In this document: one piece after another, positions 14,858 to 23,600 of the stretch
Layout of the letters: every line of letters starts with the position of its first letter
How positions within the stretch are numbered: position 1 is the first letter of the stretch
Assembly (NCBI RefSeq): GCF_001601815.1
Contig: NZ_LUKG01000030.1
Span: 1-39,402 of the forward strand
Source: Flavihumibacter sp. CACIAM 22H1
GTDB lineage: Bacteria; Bacteroidota; Bacteroidia; Chitinophagales; Chitinophagaceae
Length of the DNA: 39,402 nucleotides
Direction: 5' to 3'
The notes under the pieces: model-generated
The model's database searches: none
Told to the model about the DNA's origin: nothing
What the model saw: the letters and a program-made list of their open reading frames with translations, nothing else
Program-made: the position numbers and the translations under genes

Positions 14858-15871
14858 TTATATCAGTTGAAATTCTGATGCATTTTCTTTAAGTACCTTT
14901 TTAAAGGTTTTAACAGTTTCTTCCAGGGAGGCACTGCTTCGGCCACCGGCCGCATTAAAATGCCCTCCCCCTTCAAAAAACCGACGGGCAAAGGTATTGA
15001 CATCTACGTTACCCTTGCTACGGAAGCTCCATTTTCTTTCTTCGTCCCGATCAATACAAATCGCAGCCATCTTAATGCCGCCTATGGAAAGTGGGTAGTT
15101 CACCAGACCTTCGGTATCGCCGGTTTTGATATCATACCGCAGCAGGTCGTTTTTGGAAATATAGATGAGTGCCGTATTGTATTCGTAATAAACTTCCATG
15201 CGGCTGGTGAGGACAAAACCTATAAAGCGAAGCCGGCTTTCCATGAAATTATCATAAATATGCTCATGTACTTTGGTGTGTTTCAGGCCCGTCTCCTTCA
15301 GATGAGCAGCCATTTTGTGTACATTAGCAGAGGCTGCGGGAAACCTGAAAGACCCCGTGTCTCCGATTAAACCGGCATATAAACAGGCAGCTACATCTAC
15401 GGTAAGTAGGTTTTCCCACCCCCCTTCTATGATAAAATCATAGATCATTTCGCAGGTACTGCTTTTGGTGATATCACTGATACCGTATGCAAAACTTTCT
15501 ACCGCTGGTTGTTGATGATGATCGATCAATACTTTAGCTGCCGTTGCCTGTTCCAGCACGGGCGCCAGGTTTTTGGTGCGGCTAAGTGTATTAAAATCAA
15601 GACAAAATATCCAGTCTGCTGCATTAATTAGGCTGGCTGATTTTTCGCGGGTTATCTCAAAATTCAACACGGCTTCTGCACCTGGCATCCAATCCAGAAA
15701 AGCAGCCCAGTTTGTTGGTGAAATCACCGTAACGCTATGGCCGAGGGCAAGCAGTACCTGGCTAAGTGCAAGAGAGGAGCCCAGTGCATCCGGGTCAGGC
15801 TTCTGGTGGGTTGTAATAATTACGTTGGCCGGTGTAGCCAGTTTCGGGTAAATATGATGTATAGGTAGCAT
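14858..15871 (-). CDS. nrnA: DHH-family phosphoesterase, NrnA-like
   Basis: NrnA-type enzymes degrade short oligoribonucleotides and dephosphorylate pAp. The 337-residue product begins at ATG 15871; the longer reading frame upstream adds hydrophobic codons that overlap the ndk promoter region and are not family-like. Seen are THQKPDPDALGSSLAL (motif I, with Pro in the usual Gly-Asp position), FCLDFNTLSRT, LIDHHQQP (DHH motif), GDTGSFRFP, and the C-terminal DHHA1 motif EGGGHFNAAGG. It is followed after 3 bases by the FKBP gene. It is divergent from ndk, with overlapping short promoters between. Confidence 0.92.
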   Translation of the reverse strand: MLPIHHIYPKLATPANVIITTHQKPDPDALGSSLALSQVLLALGHSVTVISPTNWAAFLDWMPGAEAVLNFEITREKSASLINAADWIFCLDFNTLSRTKNLAPVLEQATAAKVLIDHHQQPAVESFAYGISDITKSSTCEMIYDFIIEGGWENLLTVDVAACLYAGLIGDTGSFRFPAASANVHKMAAHLKETGLKHTKVHEHIYDNFMESRLRFIGFVLTSRMEVYYEYNTALIYISKNDLLRYDIKTGDTEGLVNYPLSIGGIKMAAICIDRDEERKWSFRSKGNVDVNTFARRFFEGGGHFNAAGGRSSASLEETVKTFKKVLKENASEFQLI

Positions 15872-15880
15872 AAAGCCGGG

Positions 15881-15888
15881 CAAATGTA
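15881..15888 (-). promoter_or_regulatory. Candidate -7 box for the nrnA operon
   Basis: The minus strand reads TACATTTG, an exact TAnnTTTG, 9 bases before the nrnA ATG. The implied leader is about 5 bases. No well-placed TTG is seen. Confidence 0.4.
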
Positions 15889-15900
15889 GGGAAAAATAGC

Positions 15901-15908
15901 TACCTTTG
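15901..15908 (+). promoter_or_regulatory. Candidate -7 box for ndk
   Basis: TACCTTTG matches TAnnTTTG, 21 bases before the ndk ATG. It lies only 12 bases from the opposing nrnA -7 box, so the two promoters must overlap and may compete for polymerase. Confidence 0.4.
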
Positions 15909-15929
15909 CGCCCCAAAGAGCAAGTATAT

Positions 15930-16352
15930 ATGAGTAACAGAACATTCACTATGATTAAACCCGATGCAATGAAAAACGGCCATGCCGGTGCTATCATTGA
16001 TCGGATTATCAAAGAAGGATACCGCCTGGTGGCCCTTAAATTAACCAAACTAAGTGCTGAGAAAGCCGGCGAATTCTATGCCGTACACAAAGCACGCCCG
16101 TTTTATGGGGAGTTGGTTGAGTTCATGAGCAGCGGTCCCATTATTGCGGCGATACTGGAAAAAGAAAATGCAGTTGCTTCTTTCCGTACGCTGATCGGGG
16201 CCACAGACCCGGCAAAAGCTGAAGAAGGAACCATTCGGAAATTATTTGCTACTTCACTTGGTGAAAATGCGGTACACGGAAGCGACAGTGATGAAAATGC
16301 AGCCATTGAAGGAGCATTTTTCTTTAGTGGTATGGAACAGGTAAACGGTTAA
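15930..16352 (+). CDS. ndk: Nucleoside diphosphate kinase
   Basis: Ndk moves the gamma phosphate between nucleoside triphosphates and diphosphates through a phosphohistidine. The 140-residue protein starts at ATG 15930 (an upstream TTG lies inside the promoter box). Motifs are [52 protein letters not shown] and [12 protein letters not shown] with the active His. It is a single gene, with an intrinsic terminator about 30 bases after the stop. Confidence 0.97.
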   Translation: MSNRTFTMIKPDAMKNGHAGAIIDRIIKEGYRLVALKLTKLSAEKAGEFYAVHKARPFYGELVEFMSSGPIIAAILEKENAVASFRTLIGATDPAKAEEGTIRKLFATSLGENAVHGSDSDENAAIEGAFFFSGMEQVNG

Positions 16353-16381
16353 TTTCCGTCCTTAACCACAAAACATTGAAA

Positions 16382-16409
16382 GGGCCTCCTATTGGAGGTC
16401 TTTTTTTTT
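16382..16409 (+). terminator. Intrinsic terminator of ndk
   Basis: A 7-bp stem (16383-16389 with 16394-16400, one G-T pair) has loop TATT and is followed by nine T on the plus strand. Confidence 0.8.
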
Positions 16410-16417
16410 GACCTATA

Positions 16418-17314
16418 TTATTGTACCAATACAGCTGTTCGACCGTTGTTTTCAACAGGTCGCAGGGTGTAGCCCGCTTTACGCAAGAGGTTAAGCACCC
16501 CTTTTTCGCCGGGTAAATGCGCCGCGCCAACGGCAAATAATACCGCATTTTTTTGCATCGCGGTTTCCATGGGTTGTATCCAGCTGGCATTCCTGCCGAA
16601 GAGAAAAAGTTCGAGGTAAGCGCTAACCCCGCCCTCTTCTTCCAGCGTAAGCTTTTCAATCTGCTGCAGGTCCTGCGAGCGGTAAATCTCCGACATGCGA
16701 TTGGTAAAACTGTCCTGGCGGGCTTCTTCATCAATGGTTTTAAGTAATTCTTTCGCCTGTTCGGTATAAGGTATACTATCAAATACACCTGCCTGGAAAG
16801 CGATGGTTTCCAGTCCGCCAATAGCTTTACCTTGTGTTTTTGCCTGTTTCAGAATTAATTCTTCCATGCCGGTTTTGGCATTGCAAGGCATTTTTGATTC
16901 ACTTAACATGGCGGCCACAAAATATGGTTTGAATCGTTCCATCATACTCAGCGGCAGCACTGTTTTATTGTTCGAAAAATAATCCTTTACCCGTTGGTAC
17001 TCTTCCGCACTCAGCAGGTCACTGATTTTTTTATTGTCTTTCATCCGGATATATTTAAATACACCCAGCATTTCACCCGGATTATCCATATCAATTTCGA
17101 AAAAAACCTGTTCCGATTTTTGTATGGCGGCCAAGAGGCTGTCCGACATCATTTCCTCCGCTGCACATAATACGTGCATGGTACCAAAAATATAAGAAGG
17201 TTTGGAGAGTCCCTTACCACTGATTTCCCATAACAGGGTTTTGGGAGATTGGGCTGCGAGCTGCAGGCACTGGAACAATAAGCTAACAGCGGTAACTAAG
17301 AAACGATGCTTCAT
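16418..17314 (-). CDS. TraB/GumN (TIKI-like) family protein, exported
   Basis: The 298-residue protein has a signal peptide (to LAAQS at about 22) and the family motifs: SYIFGTMHVL (GTxH motif), EQVFFEIDM, a middle helical region with IGGLETIAFQ, and the C-terminal AVGAAHLPGEKGVLNLLRKAGY. TIKI-type members are metal-dependent proteases, and the Gly-Thr-x-His, Glu and Gly-x-x-His positions are all kept, so this copy is probably active. Its substrate is unknown. It follows the beta-barrel gene by 3 bases, so both act in the envelope from one transcript. Confidence 0.9.
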   Translation of the reverse strand: MKHRFLVTAVSLLFQCLQLAAQSPKTLLWEISGKGLSKPSYIFGTMHVLCAAEEMMSDSLLAAIQKSEQVFFEIDMDNPGEMLGVFKYIRMKDNKKISDLLSAEEYQRVKDYFSNNKTVLPLSMMERFKPYFVAAMLSESKMPCNAKTGMEELILKQAKTQGKAIGGLETIAFQAGVFDSIPYTEQAKELLKTIDEEARQDSFTNRMSEIYRSQDLQQIEKLTLEEEGGVSAYLELFLFGRNASWIQPMETAMQKNAVLFAVGAAHLPGEKGVLNLLRKAGYTLRPVENNGRTAVLVQ

Positions 17315-17317
17315 GGA

Positions 17318-18178
17318 TCAATTTATATTTCGCGGGCAATCCAGTTGGCGCCCCATCGACTTTCCGTTATAGCCGCCGCGCCTTGCACTGCCCAGCCGGA
17401 AATTTACTGTGATTCCCTGAAAATAATACCAGTCTTTAAAATTCGGGCCTCCCCGCACGGCACCGGTCGGGTACACCTGGTTTCCATTTTTCAACTCATC
17501 TCCCCGGTAGGCCAGTTCTACAGCAAGGGCCCCCCTGCCTGCCAGCAGTATATCGGGGTCGACATAATTGGTACTTACATCATCGAGGTAATCGGTAAAT
17601 GTTTTACGCATACCGATTTCATATCCAAGGGTAACCTGCTCATTCAAGCGCAGCTGAATACCTCCGCCGAATGGAATAGCCAACTGCACTCTTTTATACA
17701 TAACGCGGTCGGGGAATGCGGTCAGTCCCTGTCCTTCGGTTCCAAGGGGTTGGAGATAGTATTTGTTTCCCAGGGTATCATGGGTATAGGGATCAAAGCC
17801 AAATACTCCCAGCCCTGCTATCAGATACGGGGTCCATTGTTTGGATTCAAGGTCCAGAAACCGGTACATGAGCTGAATATTTCCTTCCAGGATCTGCGAT
17901 TTGAAGTTGAGGTTCCTGGATCGTAAACCTGCATCCTTGTTGAAGCGGTCATCGGCGCTTATCCGGCCATAATTGGCCATTCCGCGGACCGCAAAATGTT
18001 TGTTAATATCATATTGAACCCCCACTCCAAGGGCAATCTGGGCCTGTTGGGTGGTAAATCGCCTGTCCTGTAGATCGCCCTGATAGTTTGCAACCCCGCC
18101 AAAACCGACCAATTGCCAGTTTTGTGCCAGAAGGGATACAGGTAAAAATGCCAGTAAGCCAATAAGGATTGTACGCAT
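17318..18178 (-). CDS. Outer membrane beta-barrel protein, DUF6089/PorG-like
   Basis: The 286-residue protein has a signal peptide (MRTILIGLLAFLPVSLLAQ) and a barrel-like pattern of alternating residues. It shows GFGGVANYQGDLQ near the start, VRGMANYGRI, PYLIAGLGVFGFDP and GYEIGMRKTFTDYLDDVSTNYVD, and ends in strands ITVNFRLG followed by a short basic tail. The opening and the TFTDYLDDVS stretch recall the DUF6089 family, to which the T9SS protein PorG belongs. A T9SS cargo gene lies 2.4 kb upstream, but that does not prove a link. It heads an operon with the TraB/GumN gene. Confidence 0.82.
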   Translation of the reverse strand: MRTILIGLLAFLPVSLLAQNWQLVGFGGVANYQGDLQDRRFTTQQAQIALGVGVQYDINKHFAVRGMANYGRISADDRFNKDAGLRSRNLNFKSQILEGNIQLMYRFLDLESKQWTPYLIAGLGVFGFDPYTHDTLGNKYYLQPLGTEGQGLTAFPDRVMYKRVQLAIPFGGGIQLRLNEQVTLGYEIGMRKTFTDYLDDVSTNYVDPDILLAGRGALAVELAYRGDELKNGNQVYPTGAVRGGPNFKDWYYFQGITVNFRLGSARRGGYNGKSMGRQLDCPRNIN

Positions 18179-18332
18179 AAAGCAGGTTGTGATCGTAAAT
18201 TAGCAAGTTTTAAGCCAAGCTTATAGCGTGCAAACACCCACTATTCGTATTTCAATGCTTTTCCTCCCGGATCAGATCGGAAAAAAATTGATTATAATCC
18301 TGCCAGGCCTAAACAGAACTACTTACGAAAAG

Positions 18333-18356
18333 AAAAAAAGTCCCGATTGGGACTTT
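18333..18356 (-). terminator. Intrinsic terminator of the decarboxylase gene
   Basis: An 8-bp perfect stem AAAGTCCC/GGGACTTT with a 4-base loop is followed on the minus strand by a T-run. It lies 24 bases past the stop at 18380. Confidence 0.75.
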
Positions 18357-18379
18357 AATTAGTTTATTCCGGTGGCTGT

Positions 18380-19774
18380 TTAATAGCCGAGGATTTTCAA
18401 CATACTTTGCGCCGACTGTTCTTTGGCGTACACCCAGTCTACGAGTTTACCATTTTTATCATGGCCGATGATAATATGTTTGGGGGATGGAATCATACAA
18501 TGTTTAATTCCTCCATAACCGCTGATCTGATCCTGGTAAGCGCCGGTATGGAAGAATCCCAGATAAAGTGGTTCACCTGTACCAACTTTCGGCAGGAACA
18601 CTTCGTTGATATGCTCTTCCGAATCATAGTAATCATGGCTGTCGCAGGTAATTCCGCCCAATACCACCCGCTGGTATTCCTCATCCCATTTATTGATGGG
18701 TAGAAGCAAAAAGCGTTCACCAATTCCCCAGGTATCGGGCAGGGTGGTAATGAAAGAGGAGTCAATCATGTACCAGATTTCCCGGTCGTTCTGGGTTTTT
18801 TGGGCAATAACAGAGTAAATATGTGCCATGCTCTCCCCTACCGTATAGCTTCCGAATTCGGTATAAATATTCGGCATGGGCACTTTAGCCTTTTTACAGG
18901 CAGCTTTGATATTGCTTACAATTTCATTGATCATGAACTGGTAATCATAGTCAAAGCCCAGGGAATGTTTAATGGGAAAACCACCACCAATATTTATACT
19001 GTCCAGTTCCGGACAGATTTTTTTCAGCTGGCAATACAGGTTAATGACCTTATTTAATTCCGACCAGTAATAGATATCATCCTTAATTCCTTTGTTCAGG
19101 AAAATGTGCAACATCTTCAACTGGAATTTATTTTCGTACCCTTCTATCTGGTCAACATAAAACTCCAGGATATCTTTTGCCCGGATACCCAGGCGAGAGG
19201 TATAAAACGGGAAGTTGGGTTCTTCTTCTGCCGCAACCCGGATACCGAGTTTAAAAGGCGCCCGAACTGATTTGCGATAGTCTTCCAGTTCGTTAACATT
19301 ATCCAGTACGGGAATTACATTTTTAAACCCACTATTAATGAGGCCCGCAATTCGTTTCGTATAGGTTTTCTGTTTGAACCCGTTACATATAATAAAGGTA
19401 TCCTTATTAATCTTCTTCTTAGCGTAGAGCTTTTTTATAATCTCAATATCGTAGGCATACGAAGTTTCGAGGTGGATATTATGTTTGAGCGCTTCTTCCA
19501 CTACAAAGGAGAAATGAGAGCTTTTAGTGCAATAACAATAAAAGTATTCCCCTTCGTATTTATGTTTTTTGAACGCATTGGCAAACATCTGTTTGGCCTT
19601 ATTGATCTGCATGCCGATTTTCGGCAGGTAAGACAACTTTAAGGGGGTGCCATACTTGTCGATAAGTGCTTTCACATTAAGGCCGTTGAATTGGAGGTAA
19701 TCGTCTTTTACCTCGAAACCTTCCTGCGGGAAATTGAAGGTTTGGTCTACCAGGTCAAAGTAGGTATTGTTCAT
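18380..19774 (-). CDS. Arginine decarboxylase-like PLP fold-III enzyme
   Basis: The 464-residue protein is a fold-III (alanine racemase-like) PLP decarboxylase. Seen are the PLP-lysine region GEYFYCYCTKSSHFSFVVEEAL, HLETSYAYDIEII, a Gly-rich phosphate site INIGGGFPIKHSLGFDYD, TEFGSYTVGESMAH, and the Cys-Asp substrate motif ITCDSHDYYDSEEH followed by LGFFHTGAYQDQ. It is much shorter than E. coli SpeA (about 658 residues) and lacks its insertion domains. Bacteroidota databases often call this form arginine decarboxylase, which would supply agmatine for polyamines. Diaminopimelate or carboxynorspermidine decarboxylase activity is not excluded. Single gene with its own -7 box and terminator. Confidence 0.8.
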   Translation of the reverse strand: MNNTYFDLVDQTFNFPQEGFEVKDDYLQFNGLNVKALIDKYGTPLKLSYLPKIGMQINKAKQMFANAFKKHKYEGEYFYCYCTKSSHFSFVVEEALKHNIHLETSYAYDIEIIKKLYAKKKINKDTFIICNGFKQKTYTKRIAGLINSGFKNVIPVLDNVNELEDYRKSVRAPFKLGIRVAAEEEPNFPFYTSRLGIRAKDILEFYVDQIEGYENKFQLKMLHIFLNKGIKDDIYYWSELNKVINLYCQLKKICPELDSINIGGGFPIKHSLGFDYDYQFMINEIVSNIKAACKKAKVPMPNIYTEFGSYTVGESMAHIYSVIAQKTQNDREIWYMIDSSFITTLPDTWGIGERFLLLPINKWDEEYQRVVLGGITCDSHDYYDSEEHINEVFLPKVGTGEPLYLGFFHTGAYQDQISGYGGIKHCMIPSPKHIIIGHDKNGKLVDWVYAKEQSAQSMLKILGY

Positions 19775-19815
19775 CTAGCGGAAAACATGATTAATTGGGT
19801 GATTCATATAAGCTA

Positions 19816-19823
19816 CAAACCTA
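19816..19823 (-). promoter_or_regulatory. Candidate -7 box for the decarboxylase gene
   Basis: The minus strand reads TAGGTTTG, matching TAnnTTTG, about 41 bases before the ATG at 19774. No TTG at 18-20 bases upstream. Confidence 0.4.
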
Positions 19824-19850
19824 TAAGAAAATCATGAATTAAATAGAAAT

Positions 19851-19880
19851 AAAAAACCGGCCCAAACGAATGGACCGGTT
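19851..19880 (-). terminator. Intrinsic terminator of rpmI-rplT
   Basis: The stem AACCGG/CCGGTT (19855-19860 with 19875-19880), extended inside by CC/GG after one mismatch, is followed by T6 on the minus strand. It lies 28 bases after the rplT stop. Confidence 0.75.
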
Positions 19881-19907
19881 AACTATTATTGGTATGGTGG
19901 AACCATA

Positions 19908-20252
19908 TTATTTAACAGAAGCAACCAGGGCTTTGAAAGACTCCGGATTGTTCATAGCCAGGTCTGCCAATACTTTACGATCCAGAGTAATTCCTTTCTC
20001 ATTCAACTTGTGAATGAATACGGAATAAGTCAACCCTTCTTCACGTACAGCGGCATTGATACGGGCAATCCAAAGAGCCCGGTATTCGCGCTTTTTGAGT
20101 TTACGACCCACATAGCTGTAGGTCATCCCTTTTTCAACCAGGTTTTTGGCTACTGTATATACATTCTTACGTTTACCGTAATATCCTTTTGCTTGGTCAA
20201 GGATTCTTTTTCTGCGAGCTCTTGAAGCTACTGCGTTTACTGAACGAGGCAT
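19908..20252 (-). CDS. rplT: 50S ribosomal protein L20
   Basis: L20 binds 23S rRNA early in assembly of the large subunit and in several bacteria represses its own operon. The 114-residue product has the basic N-terminus [32 protein letters not shown] and the family core [26 protein letters not shown], ending in the [12 protein letters not shown] region. Length and motifs are normal. It follows rpmI by 35 bases; the pair is set apart from infC by the large protease gene. Confidence 0.98.
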   Translation of the reverse strand: MPRSVNAVASRARRKRILDQAKGYYGKRKNVYTVAKNLVEKGMTYSYVGRKLKKREYRALWIARINAAVREEGLTYSVFIHKLNEKGITLDRKVLADLAMNNPESFKALVASVK

Positions 20253-20287
20253 ATGCTAATGAGTTTAAATTTGGTGGTTAAATAAGC

Positions 20288-20485
20288 TTATTTAAGACCC
20301 AGCAGGCGTTGAACAAAGAACATGTTGGAATCTGCTACTACGCCGGCTTTGCGCATACCTCTTTTACGTTTGGTGGATTTTTTGGTCAGGATGTGACGCT
20401 TAAATGATTTCTGGTGCGTGATCTTTCCTGTTGCTGTCACCTTGAAGCGCTTCTTTGCGCTTGAATTGGTTTTTACCTTTGGCAT
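20288..20485 (-). CDS. rpmI: 50S ribosomal protein L35
   Basis: The 65-residue basic protein starts MPKVKTNSSAKKRFKVTATGKI and contains KSFKRHILTKKSTKRKRGMR, the L35 signature. It is the first gene of the rpmI-rplT pair and has a leader of about 105 bases with stable hairpins and its own promoter within the 3' end of the protease locus. Confidence 0.97.
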   Translation of the reverse strand: MPKVKTNSSAKKRFKVTATGKITHQKSFKRHILTKKSTKRKRGMRKAGVVADSNMFFVQRLLGLK

Positions 20486-20590
20486 TCTGATAACTTCTCT
20501 AAGTTACGCCCTGCTGGCGCCCCACACCGGTGGAGACTTATGGAGCCATTTGGGCAATTTCATCATGTTGCCATGATGCCCTTAAGGGAG
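20486..20590 (-). promoter_or_regulatory. Structured mRNA leader of rpmI-rplT
   Basis: Between the rpmI promoter and its ATG the minus strand can form a 7-bp hairpin CATCATG-GCAA-CATGATG with a GNRA tetraloop (20561-20578). It is extended by GGG/CCC over a six-base bulge. A second hairpin AACTT-AGAG-AAGTT lies just before the start, and CCCTTAAGGG and GGCGCC palindromes are also present. In Firmicutes and Enterobacteria, leaders of this operon bind L20 for feedback control. A similar role here is an inference from position and structure. Confidence 0.5.
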
Positions 20591-20592
20591 CG

Positions 20593-20623
20593 CAAAGGTA
20601 GATTAGTTTCCTGAAATTACCAA
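20593..20623 (-). promoter_or_regulatory. Promoter of rpmI-rplT
   Basis: On the minus strand TTG (20623-20621), 20 bases, TACCTTTG (20600-20593). The -33 part lies inside the last codons of the protease gene and the -7 box just after its stop codon, so the pair is transcribed independently of infC. Confidence 0.6.
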
Positions 20624-23600
20624 CCGTAACGCCTTTTTTTGTTGGCCGGTTCTTAGTTTAAGAATATAAACACCGGCCGGACGTCCTTTGGTGATGGAAG
20701 CAAGACTTACCCAATGCTGACCAGGGCCTACCGTAATGCTGGATTGCGACAATTGTTTACCAGACATATCCACTAATTCCAGCTCCAGTTTGGCACCATC
20801 CAGGCGGGTAAGCTGCAGCTTTAACTGGTCGCCCCTGCCTGGATTAGGATAGACAACCGCCTGCAGGCTGGCATCAAACTGCACCACCCTAATAACAGAA
20901 TAGCGAACGCCTCCCCGGTTGTCCACCAGCTTAAGGCGGTAAAAATAGGTTCCAGGAACTTCTATTGAATTATCCAGGAAGCTTGCCGACAAGGCGCTGG
21001 ATTCACTGATGGCATTACTGAAGATGGGCAAAAAGCCGGCATCCCGGTTATTTGAGCGTTCCAACTCCAGTTTAACAACACCCTGCCAGTCGGTAACCGA
21101 CCAGCTTAACCTTGCAGCCGGTTCGTTCCCCGAGCGCAGCGCCGAAAACTGAACCGGGGCGTTGCGGGTATTTCTACCCAGGTAAAATTCTCCGTACAAA
21201 GCGGTTGAAAGCTCTACATAGTAACCATTGTCATAAGGGACCAGCTCAAACCCTGCCGGATCCCAAATGGTTTCATAACCAGGTACATTATCGGAGATCT
21301 GCTGGTTAAGGGTGCTTACCGGGCCGGCATACCTGAAAACGGAAAGGTCGTAGGCACTTAATTTTTGCGTACAGGTATCACAGGGGTTGGCATCCAACCA
21401 GGCCTGAACGGTTTCATCCGGAATATAGAAACGGAACCGGGCACTGGTATCGGCATAGGCATCGGCCCCCTGGAGCACCCAATTGAAGGGCAATACCTTG
21501 TTACCGGAAAAATCGGCCATACCTTCTATTGGTGCATACGTAAACTGTACGGAATGGGTTCCTTCCTGGCCGCTCTTAAGTTCCGCCATTAGTTGTCCAT
21601 CTGCCAATACCTGCGAAAATGAATCTTTATATACCGAACTGTTTTTTGTTTGTTTTTTAGTGCCATTAAATAAAGGATAATTCCTGCTATATACATGAAA
21701 ATCATCTAGTAAGAGTCCTCCTGGTGTTCTTGGCATTATAGTAGCTGCATCATTTCTTCCGAGAGACATTAAGCGAAATTGAATGCTCGATGCGCCGGCA
21801 GGCAATGCGGAGGAAATCACCCGCCACCGATCATACCCCGGCAGGCCGCAACCAATCCAGGCGGTCTGTTCGGCATTTGTATACCAGTTAACCTGCGGGG
21901 CAACTGTTTTCAAGGGCAGCCACACCTTTCCCGTATCAAGGGAATATTCCATGAACACAGAATCCCTGTTATCGCACAATTGTTTATTAACAGATGCAGA
22001 AAAATAGGGTTGGGCAAGACCGCGCAGGTCAAAAAGCGGGCTCAGCAAATAGCCGGAAGGAATTATAAAACCAATACCCTGTATGGAGGAGATCCATTGG
22101 GTTCCCCAGAAAAATTTTCCATTGGCCGGTTTATACGGCGCAATAGAGGCACCGAGTTGAGAGGAATGTTCATATAAGAACGTGGAACCCCATCCGGCCT
22201 TACCCGATTCAAACCCTTCCAGGTAGGGAAAGCGCTCGATTTTCCTGGCGTACGCCAGATTGACCGACAGGCTGTCATCCGCCCGGTAAGGATCACCCTC
22301 GGCAGCTACCCAGGCTTTTACCCGGGCAAGTGCAGCAGGCCAGTTGTTTACAGGGAGTCTGAAATTAACGATGGCAGTATCGCCCCCCGCAATACTGGGA
22401 AATTCAACCTGTTGTATAATTTGATCAGGCGACTGAAGGGAAAACAATACAGGTTTACTGGCAGATTGTTTATTGTTGGCGGCGTATAAACTAATTCCGA
22501 TGGTATCGCCGTCGGTTACACGTTCCTTTTGATAGGTAAGATATACTAAACGGATATCCTCCTCCGCTTTAAAAAACTGAATTTTCCTAAATACGTGTAA
22601 TAGTTGCTGATAACTCGAATGTACCACCCGTAATCGCACCTGAAAACTGGCGCTGAATTCCTGGTGCCCCTTCTTCAATACATTACTGATATTCAGGAAA
22701 TCGATTTGCGGTTGCTGCGTAAGTGGATCGGACAAAGCTATCCCTAACCAGGAAGACGTATCATTTCCCCGGATAAAACAATCCACTTTTGCTAAAGGGA
22801 AATCGGGTATATCAATCGACATACCGATATTATCGTCAACGTTATAGTTCGCAAAGTTATAATTACCAATTAGTTGAACTGATTGATCTTCTATTTTACT
22901 ATTAATAAAAAAGCCTTTTGAGGTTTTTGTCTGTAATTCAAGGGCCGCTGTATTCAAAAGCAGATCCCAGGCAGGTAGTCCTACTAATGCTGAATATCCC
23001 GGATTTCTATAAATAGTGTCTTTTATTTCGTTTAAATTTTCGGTGAAGGGAAGCGTTAAAGGACTTGTACCAACGTAACGCCAATTTATGGCGGAGCTAT
23101 TATTTGTAGGATTAGGGTCCGTGAGTGTTGAAATTTTAAGTTCAAATCTTGCCGTTTCGCCCAAATTACCTACTGGTCTCAGCTTTGTGGTCCAGGTAAC
23201 TGTTTGTCCGCCTGGAAAATTTCTCACCAGGGTGTCGGCTGCAATAGGAAGGCCATTTTTTAAGAGAACCAGGAAAACGGTGTCAGTAATAATAGAACTG
23301 CCTTCATTTCGTAGTTGCACAGTGAAGGGTAGCAAGCTATCCCTGGCTGAGGGGCTACGACTTACAAGTAAAGAATCAGTAACCTGAATGGAAAGATCGT
23401 TGTTCATACCCGGAACCGGGCAGATCACAGGTCGGGTAAGAATTCTTTTGGCGATCGCCGGCAACCCTAGCTTACCCTGCAGGATGGGGCGGATACTTAC
23501 CCAATAGGGTTTTCCCGGTTTTAACTGTTGAATCTGGTAAACGGTATCTGAACTGTATTGGATCGTTTCCATTTCTGTTCCATTATATAAAAGAACTGCA

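Noticed and set aside
15872-16048. N-terminal hydrophobic extension of the nrnA-like protein
   Set aside because: It runs across the ndk promoter and into ndk; the family start is at 15871, just after a TAnnTTTG box.
21360-21480. Short repetitive stretch rich in GGTATCGGCAT-like units
   Set aside because: It lies in frame inside the protease gene and encodes an ordinary Ala/Asp/Tyr segment; there are too few units for a real tandem repeat.
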